DNA of 64,000 nucleotides from Rhodospirillales bacterium (GTDB lineage Bacteria; Pseudomonadota; Alphaproteobacteria; Rhodospirillales; Defluviicoccaceae), in NCBI GenBank assembly GCA_016712375.1, contig JADJRE010000011.1, positions 1 to 64,000 of the forward strand, in the 5' to 3' direction. The first letter of the stretch is position 1; each line of letters opens with the position of its first letter. The position numbers and the translations under genes are program-made. The notes below the pieces were generated by a model. That model worked only from the letters and a program-made list of their open reading frames with translations, made no database searches and was not told the origin of the DNA. Of the stretch, positions 56,888 through 64,000 are shown in pieces.

Positions 56888-57750
56888 ATGACGGAAGATA
56901 TCGCTGTGCCGACGTTGCTGCTGCGCCGCCTGGTCGAAGCGCTGGAGCGGCTGGCTCCGCCCTCGCCCGCCGATGCCCGGCTGGACGACGCCGAGGCTTT
57001 CGTCTGGCACGCTGACGGTGGCCGGCTGGAAGCGGTGCAGCGTGTCAACCGGGTGGACCTCGACCTGCTACGCGGAATTGACCGGCAGCGCGCTGTTCTA
57101 CTCGACAACACCCGCCGCTTCGCTCATGGCCTGCCGGCTAACAACGCGCTGCTGTGGGGGGCGCGCGGCACCGGCAAGAGCTCGCTGGTCAAGGCGGTGC
57201 ACGCGCGCATCAATGAGGAGAGCCGCGCGCGCTGGTGCTGGTCGAAGTGCACCGCGAGGACCTGGCCAGCCTGCCGCGGCTGCTCGCCCGGCTGCGCGGC
57301 GAGATCCGGCGCTGCCTGCTGTTTTGCGACGACCTGTCATTCGACGGCGGCGATGCGTCGTACAAGGCGCTGAAGGCGGTGCTGGAAGGCGGCATCGAGG
57401 GCCGGCCGGCCAACGTGCTGTTCTACGCCACGTCGAACCGCCGCCACCTGATGCCGCGCGAGATGATCGAGAACGAGCGCTCGACGGCGATCAATCCCGC
57501 GGAGTCGGTGGAGGAAAAGGTGTCCTTGTCCGATCGCTTCGGCTTGTGGCTCGGCTTCCACGGCATCGACCAGGAGACCTATGTCGGCATCGTTGAAGGC
57601 TACGCCCGCCGGTTCAGCCTAGCCTTGCCAGCCGAAACGCTGCGGAGCGAAGCCATCGCCTGGGCGCAGGAGCGTGGCGCCCGTTCCGGTCGGGTCGCCT
57701 GGCAATACATTCAGGACGTTGCCGGCCGCGTTGGCCGGCGCCTCGGATAA
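56888..57750 (+). CDS. DUF815 family P-loop ATPase (frameshifted)
   Basis: The N-terminal part opens MTEDIAVPTLLLRRLVEAL and has the Walker A motif WGARGTGKSSLVKAVH. Near 57225, in a run of GCGCGCGC, a base is missing; the frame then resumes as LVLVEVHREDLASLPRLLARL (in part). The Walker B LFCDDLSFDG, the segment LEGGIEGRPANVLFYATSNRRHL (in part) and ENERSTAINP are typical of DUF815. The corrected length is about 287 residues. The biochemical role is not known. It is divergent from yajC, a conserved alphaproteobacterial pairing. Confidence 0.85.
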
Positions 57751-57996
57751 ACCCTGCTTCCGCCCTTGCCTGGCGCTGAAGGCCGGACTGGGCCACACCG
57801 GACACCATAGCAATCAGCCGTTTTTCATCATTCCTGTAAGCACGAAAAAGGCCCATACTTTCGTATTCTAGGATTGACATAAACGAGCCGCTCTGAGCAA
57901 CTGAGCGGTAGACAGTATATCTGCGAAAACATCTATCTAAGCTGGCAAACCAACAATGTACTTTAGCGAAAAGCGCTCAGCGTTGCGGGGTAAGTT

Positions 57997-59001
57997 ATGC
58001 GCTCAAGTTCCGATAGCGATGAAGAATTAGTTTTTTCGCATGTTTCGACCGGCAACCTGCCGACGCCCGAGCAGATCGAGGCTTTAGTCACGCAAGCCTA
58101 TCAGCGCTACAGGTTGGACGCGGAAGGCGAGGTCTCGCAAGTCTATCCCGCGCTGGCGCGGATGCCCGCCGATCTCTTCGGCATCTGCGTGGTCGGTACC
58201 CGCGGCAACGTTTACACCGCCGGAGACACCGATCATCCGTTCTCGATCATGAGCGTCTCCAAGCCGTTCGTGTTCGCGCTCGTCTGCCAGTCGATCGGCT
58301 GGGATGCTGCCCGGGCAAAGATCGGCGCCAACAGCACCGGGCGGCCGTTCAACTCGCTTGCCGCTGTCGAGCAAAGCTTGGATGGACGCACCAACCCGAT
58401 GGTAAATGCCGGCGCGATCGCCACGACCAGCCTCGTTCCGGGCGAGAGCAGCGAAGCGCGATGGCGGTTTATCCTCGACGGCCTGTCGCGGTTTGCCGGC
58501 CGCCCCTTGCCGATGAACGACGAGGTGTATGCTTCAGCCTCCGACACGAATTTCCGCAATCGTAGCATCGTCCAGCTGCTGCACTCGCTTGGTCGGGTCT
58601 ATTGCGATCCGATGGAAGCCGTTGACCTCTACACCCGGCAGTGTTCGCTGAACGTTAGCGCCCGGGATCTGGCGGTGATGGGCGCGACCCTCGCCGACGG
58701 TGGGATCAATCCGCTTACCAAGCAGCGCGTGGTCGATGCGTCCGTCTGCCACTATGCGCTTGCGGTGATGGCCACCGCCGGCTTGTACGAAACGTCGGGC
58801 GACTGGCTCTACGACATCGGGCTTCCTGGCAAGAGCGGGATCGGCGGCGGCATCGTGACCGTCTCGCCCGGTAAGGGTGGCCTCGGCACGTTCGCGCCGC
58901 CGCTCGACGCGGCCGGCAACAGCGTCAAGGGCCAGCACGTCGCCAAGTTTCTGTCGCATCGGCTGGGCATGGACTTGTTCGTTTCAGCGCCGGTCGATTG
59001 A
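57997..59001 (+). CDS. glsA: Glutaminase A
   Basis: This 334-residue enzyme splits glutamine to glutamate and ammonia. It has the serine-dependent beta-lactamase fold with SVSK (Ser86, Lys89), then NPMVNAGAIATTSLV, DTNFRNRSIVQLL, YTRQCSLNVSARDLAVMGATLA (in part) and GKSGIGGGIV. Length fits the family. In the 246-base gap upstream a TTGACA at 57874-57879 has no good -10 partner, and a small hairpin CCGCTC/GAGCGG lies after it. Confidence 0.93.
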   Translation: MRSSSDSDEELVFSHVSTGNLPTPEQIEALVTQAYQRYRLDAEGEVSQVYPALARMPADLFGICVVGTRGNVYTAGDTDHPFSIMSVSKPFVFALVCQSIGWDAARAKIGANSTGRPFNSLAAVEQSLDGRTNPMVNAGAIATTSLVPGESSEARWRFILDGLSRFAGRPLPMNDEVYASASDTNFRNRSIVQLLHSLGRVYCDPMEAVDLYTRQCSLNVSARDLAVMGATLADGGINPLTKQRVVDASVCHYALAVMATAGLYETSGDWLYDIGLPGKSGIGGGIVTVSPGKGGLGTFAPPLDAAGNSVKGQHVAKFLSHRLGMDLFVSAPVD

Positions 59002-59068
59002 CGGTAGTGCAGCCGCCACTGCCTGCGCGCGACCCAGACGAAAGAACGGATCAAAAGGGAGGACATCC

Positions 59069-60733
59069 ATGAGCACGCTGGCGGCAAGGCAGGGGGAAGC
59101 GCGCGAATCCTGGATCCCCATGATCGCGAGTGCGCTGGGACAGTCGATCATGTCGTTCAATGTGGCGGCGCTGCCGGTGTCGATGGGGGGGATGATCAGG
59201 AGCTTCGGGGTCCCGCCGACGACCGTCGGCACCGGCATCGTCGCCTATTCGCTGGCGGTGGCTGGCTTCGTCATGCTCGGCGCCAAGCTGTGCCAGCGCT
59301 TCGGGCCGGTGATCGTCTTTCGTGCCGTCGTGGCGCTGTTCGCCCTGGCACAGGTGCTGATGACCTTTAGCCCCGCCGCAAGCGTAATGATATCCGCCCA
59401 GCTTCTCGCCGGCCTCGCCGCGGCGGTGATCGTGCCCTCGCTTGTGGCTCTGATCGCCCACCACTACCATGGCCAGCAGCAGGCAACAGCCATCGGCGCC
59501 CTCGGCTCGGCGCGGGCCGGTGCCAGCGCGGCGGCCTTCCTCATCGGCGGCCTGCTCGGCACCTTCGTTGGCTGGCGTCCGCTGTTCGGCCTGCTGATCG
59601 TCGTTGCCGTGATCGTGTTCTTCCTCAGCTTCAAGCTGAAACCGGCCGAGAGCCGGCCCGAGGTCAGAATCGACCTGATCGGCGTCGTGCTGGCTGCGAC
59701 CTCCGTCATCCTCATCAGCTTCGGCTTCAACAACCTCAACCGCTGGGGACTCGGCGTCGCCGGCCCGGGGGCGCCGTTCGATCTTCTCGGCCTGTCGCCG
59801 GCACCGGTCATGATCGTTATCGGCATTGTATTGTTTCAGACATTTATTCGCTGGAGCCGGCGTCAGCAAACCGCTGGCAAAACGCCACTCCTTGATCTGC
59901 GGGTGATCACGTCCAATCGGGAGCGGGCGGCGGTCCTGTGCATGTTTTCCGTCGTGTTGCTTGAGGCGATGCTCAACTTCTCGGTGCCGCTTTATATCCA
60001 GGTCATTCAGGGTCGGACGCCGATCGAAACGGCGCTTGCGATGGCGCCCTTCAATCTGACGGTATTTTTTACCGCCATGCTGGTGGTCAGACTGTATAAG
60101 ACGCTGACACCGCAGCGTATCGGGCAGATCGGCTTCGCCGTGTGCACCGTCGCTCTGTTGTGGCTGGCTTTCGTCGTCCGCAACGACTGGAGCGCCGTTC
60201 CCGTCATGTTCGGGCTGATCGCCTTCGGCATCGGCCAGGGTGCGCTGGTGACGCTCGTCTTTAACGTGCTGGTCACCGCCGCACCCAAGGAACTGGCAGG
60301 TGACGTGGGCTCTCTGCGCGGCACGACGCAGAACCTCGCCGCCGGTGTCGGCACCGCGCTGGCCGGGGCGCTGCTCGTTGGCCTGTTGAGCAGCATGATC
60401 TTCGTCCGGCTGGCCGATAATCCGCGACTGCCGGTCGAGGTGCAGAACCAACTCAATCTCGACAACATCACGTTCATCAGCAACGATCGGCTGCTGACGG
60501 TGATGCAGGCGACGACGGCGACGCCGCAGCAGATCGACGAAGCGGTCCGCATCAACACGGAAGCCCGCCTGCGCGCCCTCAAGATGGGGCTTCTGATCAT
60601 GGCCTGTGTCGCACTGCTCGCGATCGCCCCGGCAAGCCGCCTGCCCAACTACAAGCCGGGAGAGATCCCCGACAACCCGCCGCCCTCCGAGCCCGAAGCG
60701 CTGCGCCGGGCGGCGCAGGCGAGCGAGGCATAG
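59069..60733 (+). CDS. MFS transporter, 14-helix drug efflux type
   Basis: This 554-residue inner-membrane protein has about 14 helices and a domain order like EmrB/QacA drug exporters. Motif A is degenerate, around GAKLCQRFGPVIVFRAV. A charged C-terminal tail ends PNYKPGEIPDNPPP. A polar segment between helices 13 and 14 (about residues 455-510) faces the periplasm. The substrate is unknown; position after glsA could hint at amino acid or organic acid export, but this is weak. A GGGAGGACATCC ribosome site precedes ATG 59069. Confidence 0.85.
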   Translation: MSTLAARQGEARESWIPMIASALGQSIMSFNVAALPVSMGGMIRSFGVPPTTVGTGIVAYSLAVAGFVMLGAKLCQRFGPVIVFRAVVALFALAQVLMTFSPAASVMISAQLLAGLAAAVIVPSLVALIAHHYHGQQQATAIGALGSARAGASAAAFLIGGLLGTFVGWRPLFGLLIVVAVIVFFLSFKLKPAESRPEVRIDLIGVVLAATSVILISFGFNNLNRWGLGVAGPGAPFDLLGLSPAPVMIVIGIVLFQTFIRWSRRQQTAGKTPLLDLRVITSNRERAAVLCMFSVVLLEAMLNFSVPLYIQVIQGRTPIETALAMAPFNLTVFFTAMLVVRLYKTLTPQRIGQIGFAVCTVALLWLAFVVRNDWSAVPVMFGLIAFGIGQGALVTLVFNVLVTAAPKELAGDVGSLRGTTQNLAAGVGTALAGALLVGLLSSMIFVRLADNPRLPVEVQNQLNLDNITFISNDRLLTVMQATTATPQQIDEAVRINTEARLRALKMGLLIMACVALLAIAPASRLPNYKPGEIPDNPPPSEPEALRRAAQASEA

Positions 60734-60784
60734 CGCATCGGCAGAGCCGGGGTCCGCGCAACGCGGTCTCCCGGGACGCTGGCG

Positions 60785-60828
60785 GCACCTCCCTCTCCCG
60801 CAAGCGGGAGAGGCTCGGGGTGAGGGAC
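60785..60828 (+). repeat. Palindromic intergenic repeat, copy 4
   Basis: CCCTCTCCCGC-AA-GCGGGAGAGG followed by GGGGTGAGGGACC matches the three copies in the nif operon, in the same direction. It lies 52 bases after the MFS transporter stop. Together with the inverted repeat at 60863 it fills much of the 310-base gap before the DUF1127 gene; nothing else is seen there. Confidence 0.8.
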
Positions 60829-60862
60829 CGCCAGCGAACGATTCGACACTAATGCAAGACCC

Positions 60863-60950
60863 CGTCATCGCGAGCGGAGCGAAGCGATCCAGCTGTCTTC
60901 GCACCCGAAAACTGGATTGCTTCACCCCCTCTCGCGGGTTCGCAATGACG
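60863..60950. repeat. Long inverted-repeat element with CGTCATTGCGA ends
   Basis: The left end CGTCATCGCGAGCGGAGCGA and the right end TTCGCAATGACG are inverted copies. Inside them GAAGCGATCCAG pairs with CTGGATTGCTTC. The 88-base unit can fold into a long hairpin. Elements with these termini are known as dispersed non-coding palindromes in many bacterial genomes; only one copy is in this window. Confidence 0.7.
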
Positions 60951-61043
60951 TTGTTGCGGTTCTTCAAGCGGTCCTCACCCTCGCCCGCACTTCTCCTGCG
61001 CCGTCACGCGGGCGAGGTTGACGTCAAGCAGCCGCTGCCGCCG

Positions 61044-61310
61044 TCACTTCCGCCAAAGCGGCTTGCGCGCCTCGAGCCAGACGTCGGACTGACTGAGGCC
61101 GATATCCTTGCGCATCCGCTCGTCGAGCGACAGCAGGGCGCGGCGCTGCCGGTGGCGTTCGCCGTATTCGGCCAGCATCTCGACCAGGGCCAGCGCATCC
61201 TGCGCCAGCTTGCTGCCGCCGATCGCCAGCCAGGTCTTCCACGACGGCAGCGACAACCGCTCGGACGAGGTCAATTCCGGTATTGTATCCATGCAATGTG
61301 AGGTGCGCAT
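61044..61310 (-). CDS. DUF1127 domain protein
   Basis: This 88-residue protein ends with the DUF1127 domain: RRALLSLDERMRKDIGLSQSDV followed by EARKPLWRK (first part shortened here). Such small Arg-rich proteins occur in many copies in alphaproteobacteria and affect RNA turnover or metabolism in some. ATG 61310 is chosen because AGGAG lies eight bases upstream; ATG 61316 is too close to it. It is divergent from the MocR regulator, which may control it. Confidence 0.8.
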   Translation of the reverse strand: MRTSHCMDTIPELTSSERLSLPSWKTWLAIGGSKLAQDALALVEMLAEYGERHRQRRALLSLDERMRKDIGLSQSDVWLEARKPLWRK

Positions 61311-61345
61311 GGCCATTTCTCCTAATCTTTCGGAGCACATTGTTG

Positions 61346-61376
61346 ATTGACACCCATCTAGGAGTCAATGTAATAA
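61346..61376 (+). promoter_or_regulatory. MocR gene promoter with overlapping inverted repeat
   Basis: TTGACA (61347-61352) is followed after 16 bases by TGTAAT (61369-61374), or after 18 by TAATAA. The predicted start of transcription is within a few bases of the ATG at 61385. The repeat ATTGAC-N12-GTCAAT (61346-61369) overlaps the -35 box and spacer. This suggests binding by a dimer, probably the regulator itself. Confidence 0.65.
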
Positions 61377-61384
61377 TTGTCACC

Positions 61385-62851
61385 ATGACAATATGGACCC
61401 CCCAGATCGTCGGCCGCCCCGGACCGCGCTACCGCGCCATCGCTGACATGCTCGCAGAGGACGTCATCGCCGGACGGCTGCCGGCCGGTGAGCGGTTACC
61501 GACACACCGCGATCTCGCCCACCGGCTGCGGGTGACGGTGGGGACGGTGAGCCGCGCCTATGCAGAGGCGGAGCGCCAGGGGCTGATCGAGGCCACCATC
61601 GGCCGCGGCACCTTCGTCAGGAATTCGGGGGCGGCGGTCGCCGCTGATGCTGAATACCTGCCCGAACCGTCGGCTCCGGCGCCTTTGGCGATGGATGTCC
61701 GCCGGTTCGTCGATCGCGCGGGCCGCGCCACGGCGGATTCCGGTGAAACCCTCGACCTTTCGCTCAACTATCCCTTTCCCGCGCCGATCGGTCCGGCGCT
61801 CGTCGAGGGCCTGCGCGGCATGGACGACGCGGCATTGCTGGGCACCGTGGGCCGCTACCAGCCGGCGAACGGCATGCGCGCCCACCGCGAGGCCGGTGCC
61901 GTCTGGCTCCGCCGCCTCGGCCTCGAGGCCGATGCCGACGATGTGCTGGTGGTGCCGGGGTGTCAGGGCGGGCTGAGCATTGCGTTCCTCGCCTTGTGCC
62001 GGCCGGGCGACACGATATTGCATGAGGCGCTCACCTGGCCCGGACTGCACGCCACGGCGGCGTCGAGCGGGGTGCGCACAATCGGCTTGCCGATCGATGC
62101 CCACGGACTTGTGCCGGACACGTTCGAAGCCGCTTGCCGCGAATATCGGCCGAAACTGCTGTACACCATGCCGACGCTGCACAACCCGACGGCGATCGTC
62201 ATGCCGGAGGAGCGCCGTCGGGCCATTGCCGCCATCGCCCGGCGGCACAGTGTTGTCGTCATCGAGGACGACGTTTACGGTTTCCTGCTGGACGCGCCGC
62301 CGCCGCCGCTCTGCACCTTTCTGCCGGAGGCCGGCATTTATGTCACCAGCCTGTCGAAGGCCGTCGCCCCGGGTCTGCGGATTGGCTGGCTGGCGGCGCC
62401 GTCGGCGCTGGTGCCGCGACTGGCGGCAGCGGTGCGCACCAGCATGCTGATGACCTCATCGGTGGCCGCCGAACTGGCCGCCCGGACGGTGGCCTCGGGC
62501 GCCGCGGCGCACGCTGTCGAGGCGCAGCGCACGGAGGCCCGCGCGAGGCAGGCCTTGGCAGCGGAGCGGCTGAAGGGACTCGACTTCCGCAGCGACGACC
62601 GTGCCTTTCACGGCTGGCTACGGGTACCGACGCCGTGGCGGCGCGACGACTTCGTGGCGGCGCTGCGGGCGCGCGGCGTCGTCGTCACCCCTGGATCGGC
62701 GTTCGCCGGGTCTGCCCTCGCCGCGGAAGCGGATACCCACGTCCGGCTCTGCCTCTGCGCGGTGGCCGATCAAAGCCGGCTGGCGATGGCGCTCAACATC
62801 GTCGCCGAGGTGGCGCGGGGCGGATCGCCCTCGCGACTGCCCGAGGTGTGA
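61385..62851 (+). CDS. MocR/PdxR-type transcriptional regulator (GntR plus aminotransferase domain)
   Basis: This 488-residue protein has an N-terminal GntR winged-helix domain (residues about 10-80; LPTHRDLAHRLRVTVGTVSRAYAEAE, in part) and a C-terminal class I aminotransferase-like domain that binds pyridoxal phosphate. The PLP Lys lies in YVTSLSKAVAPGLRIGWL. The segments NPTAIVMPEERR and VVIEDDVYGFLL are typical. MocR proteins sense PLP or amino-acid adducts and often regulate a divergent gene, here the DUF1127 gene. ATG 61385 directly follows the promoter. Confidence 0.9.
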   Translation: MTIWTPQIVGRPGPRYRAIADMLAEDVIAGRLPAGERLPTHRDLAHRLRVTVGTVSRAYAEAERQGLIEATIGRGTFVRNSGAAVAADAEYLPEPSAPAPLAMDVRRFVDRAGRATADSGETLDLSLNYPFPAPIGPALVEGLRGMDDAALLGTVGRYQPANGMRAHREAGAVWLRRLGLEADADDVLVVPGCQGGLSIAFLALCRPGDTILHEALTWPGLHATAASSGVRTIGLPIDAHGLVPDTFEAACREYRPKLLYTMPTLHNPTAIVMPEERRRAIAAIARRHSVVVIEDDVYGFLLDAPPPPLCTFLPEAGIYVTSLSKAVAPGLRIGWLAAPSALVPRLAAAVRTSMLMTSSVAAELAARTVASGAAAHAVEAQRTEARARQALAAERLKGLDFRSDDRAFHGWLRVPTPWRRDDFVAALRARGVVVTPGSAFAGSALAAEADTHVRLCLCAVADQSRLAMALNIVAEVARGGSPSRLPEV

Positions 62852-62899
62852 ACAGCATGGCGATCATGCGCTGCGTTAAGACCTTCACGCGTTATGGCG

Positions 62900-63763
62900 T
62901 CAGCCGCCTGGAAACGGGCGAACGGTGTGGCCGTGGGCGAGCGGGCCGTGGCCACCGCCGAAGCCGGGAGCGGCTTCGATGGCGGCACGCACGTAGGCTC
63001 GGGCGCGGATGACCGCGGTGCGTAGCGGCAGCCCCTGCGCCAGCCCGCAGGCCAGGGCCGAGGCGAGCGTGCAGCCGGTGCCGTGGGTATGGCGGGAGGC
63101 GATACGTCTGCTCTCATAGCGCTCCGCCGGCTGGTCGCGCTCCGCCAGCACGTCGACCAGAACCGGACCCTCGCCATGTCCGCCCTTGAGCAGAACCGCC
63201 GCTGGGCCAAGAGCGAGCAGGCGTGCCGCCAGTTCTTCCGGCGGCTGTTCCGTTGCATCGATCTCATCGAGCAACGCCGCGGCTTCCGGCAAGTTCGGCG
63301 TGAGGACCGCCGCGACCGGCAGCAGGAGCCTGCGCAGGCTTGCTACCGCTGCATTCGCCAGCAGCGACTGGCCCCCTTTCGCCACCATGACCGGATCGAC
63401 GACAACGGGTACGTCAGGCGCTGCCTCGGCCAGCGTCGCCGCTACTGTTTCGATGATCTCCGGCCGGTGCAGCATGCCGAGCTTGATGCAGTCGGCGCCG
63501 ATATCATCGAGAACCGCGCGGATCTGCCGGGCAACAAAGTCCGGAGAAATGTCGAGGATGCCAAAGACGCCAAGGGTGTTCTGCGCCGTCAACGCGGTAA
63601 TCGCGGTCATCGCGTAGCCGCCGAGCGCGGTGACCGTCTTGATATCCGCCTGGATGCCGGCGCCGCCGCCAGAATCCGAGCCGGCGATGATCAGCACCCG
63701 GCCACGAGCGGCGCCGCCGCGCGGCGGGTTAGTCTCCGCCGGTGCCGGACGCTCGTTCGTCAC
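62900..63763 (-). CDS. thiD: Hydroxymethylpyrimidine/phosphomethylpyrimidine kinase
   Basis: This 287-residue ribokinase-like enzyme phosphorylates HMP and HMP-P in thiamine synthesis. It opens (after a short extension) VLIIAGSDSGGGAGIQADIK and has ALTAQNTLGV, VVDPVMVAKGG and the anionic-hole motif HTHGTGCTLASALACGLAQG. GTG 63763 is the start used. It follows glmM by 84 bases on the same strand, a common alphaproteobacterial order. Confidence 0.93.
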   Translation of the reverse strand: MTNERPAPAETNPPRGGAARGRVLIIAGSDSGGGAGIQADIKTVTALGGYAMTAITALTAQNTLGVFGILDISPDFVARQIRAVLDDIGADCIKLGMLHRPEIIETVAATLAEAAPDVPVVVDPVMVAKGGQSLLANAAVASLRRLLLPVAAVLTPNLPEAAALLDEIDATEQPPEELAARLLALGPAAVLLKGGHGEGPVLVDVLAERDQPAERYESRRIASRHTHGTGCTLASALACGLAQGLPLRTAVIRARAYVRAAIEAAPGFGGGHGPLAHGHTVRPFPGG

Positions 63764-63847
63764 CCGTCGCCTTCCGGATCGGCGGCTCTCTTCATGTCGC
63801 CAACGGCCGGCCGGGCCGGGCGCTGACCGACGCCGCCGGCGTCGGAC

Positions 63848-64000
63848 TCAAGCGGCGGCCGCACGGATGACGCCGCACAGATCGTCGACGATGTTGCCGA
63901 TCAGCGCTTCGTCCTCGCCTTCCGCCATCACCCTGATAACCGGTTCGGTGCCCGAGGCGCGGATCAGCAGACGGCCGGAGTTGCCGAGCTTACGCCGGTA
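63848..64000 (-). CDS. glmM: Phosphoglucosamine mutase, C-terminal 50 residues (partial)
   Basis: The frame enters at the right edge and ends at a stop 63848-63850. It reads YRRKLGNSGRLLIRASGTEP followed by VIRVMAEGEDEALIGNIVDD. GRLLIRASGTEPVIRVM is the phosphate-binding loop of domain 4 in GlmM, which converts glucosamine-6-phosphate to glucosamine-1-phosphate for cell-wall synthesis. The catalytic Ser lies off the edge. Confidence 0.9.
   Translation of the reverse strand, partial: YRRKLGNSGRLLIRASGTEPVIRVMAEGEDEALIGNIVDDLCGVIRAAAA

Noticed and set aside
57874..57879. TTGACA upstream of glsA as a promoter
   Set aside because: No acceptable -10 box at 16-18 bases.
59051..60967. A 638-residue minus-strand frame opposite the MFS transporter
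   Set aside because: Its composition (His, Gln, Arg, Asp-rich) is what membrane-protein codons give in antisense; no domain or start signal.

Overview
The window is a high-GC chromosomal segment of a nitrogen-fixing alphaproteobacterium, most likely a Rhodospirillales/Rhodospirillaceae relative. This rests on a molybdenum nitrogenase cluster with the DraT/DraG switch, a COQ7-type ubiquinone hydroxylase, an alphaproteobacterial RNase E next to an amidase and PBP1A, and dnaK-dnaJ-dapB order. Species cannot be named from the sequence alone.

Layout. 1-1053: envelope proteins and tRNA-Leu on the minus strand. 1227-2290: dsbB-coq7. 2356-15875 (minus): the classic tRNA-Tyr, tRNA-Gly, tuf, tRNA-Trp, secE, nusG, rplKAJL, rpoBC cluster, with a good housekeeping promoter at 15847-15875. 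15960-19396: rlmB-type methyltransferase, an isoprenylcysteine methyltransferase-like membrane protein, tRNA-Thr, an FAH-family enzyme and a CpdA-like phosphodiesterase. 19446-26604: rne, facing away from a badly frameshifted amiC and mrcA. 26755-30959: dnaK, dnaJ, a 40-base G run, dapB. 30977-33946: two tandem secreted Asp-box beta-propeller proteins in a more A/T-rich tract.

34169-47955 is the nitrogen-fixation island. nifB-fdxN-nifZT has its own sigma-54 promoter and two NifA boxes. It is followed by a dodecin gene, then draT-draG on the minus strand, divergent from nifHDK-E-N-X-DUF269-fdxB-nifQ, which has a second sigma-54 promoter with two NifA boxes. NifH/D/K make the enzyme; NifB, E, N, X and Q make FeMo-cofactor; the ferredoxins supply electrons; DraT/DraG switch NifH off and on. 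nifA, nifU, nifS, nifV and nifW are not in the window.

48041-64000: trmFO, small secreted proteins, two squalene/phytoene-synthase-fold proteins, sodB, Mth938-secF-secD-yajC, a DUF815 ATPase, glutaminase, an MFS transporter, a DUF1127 protein divergent from a MocR regulator, thiD and the end of glmM.

Sequence quality shapes the reading. Single-base indels break conserved or essential genes (tuf, nusG, dnaK, mrcA, amiC, nifE), and rpoB lacks an internal segment. Correcting one or two bases usually restores the family sequence, so most of these look like consensus errors, and the 40-G run looks like an artefact. Candidate biology includes a NifZ-NifT fusion, a palindromic repeat placed three times inside the nif operon (once forming the NifE tail), the paired propeller genes with a perfect palindrome upstream, an Fe-SOD with Glu in place of the ligand Asp, and an apparently leaderless MocR gene with an inverted repeat in its promoter.
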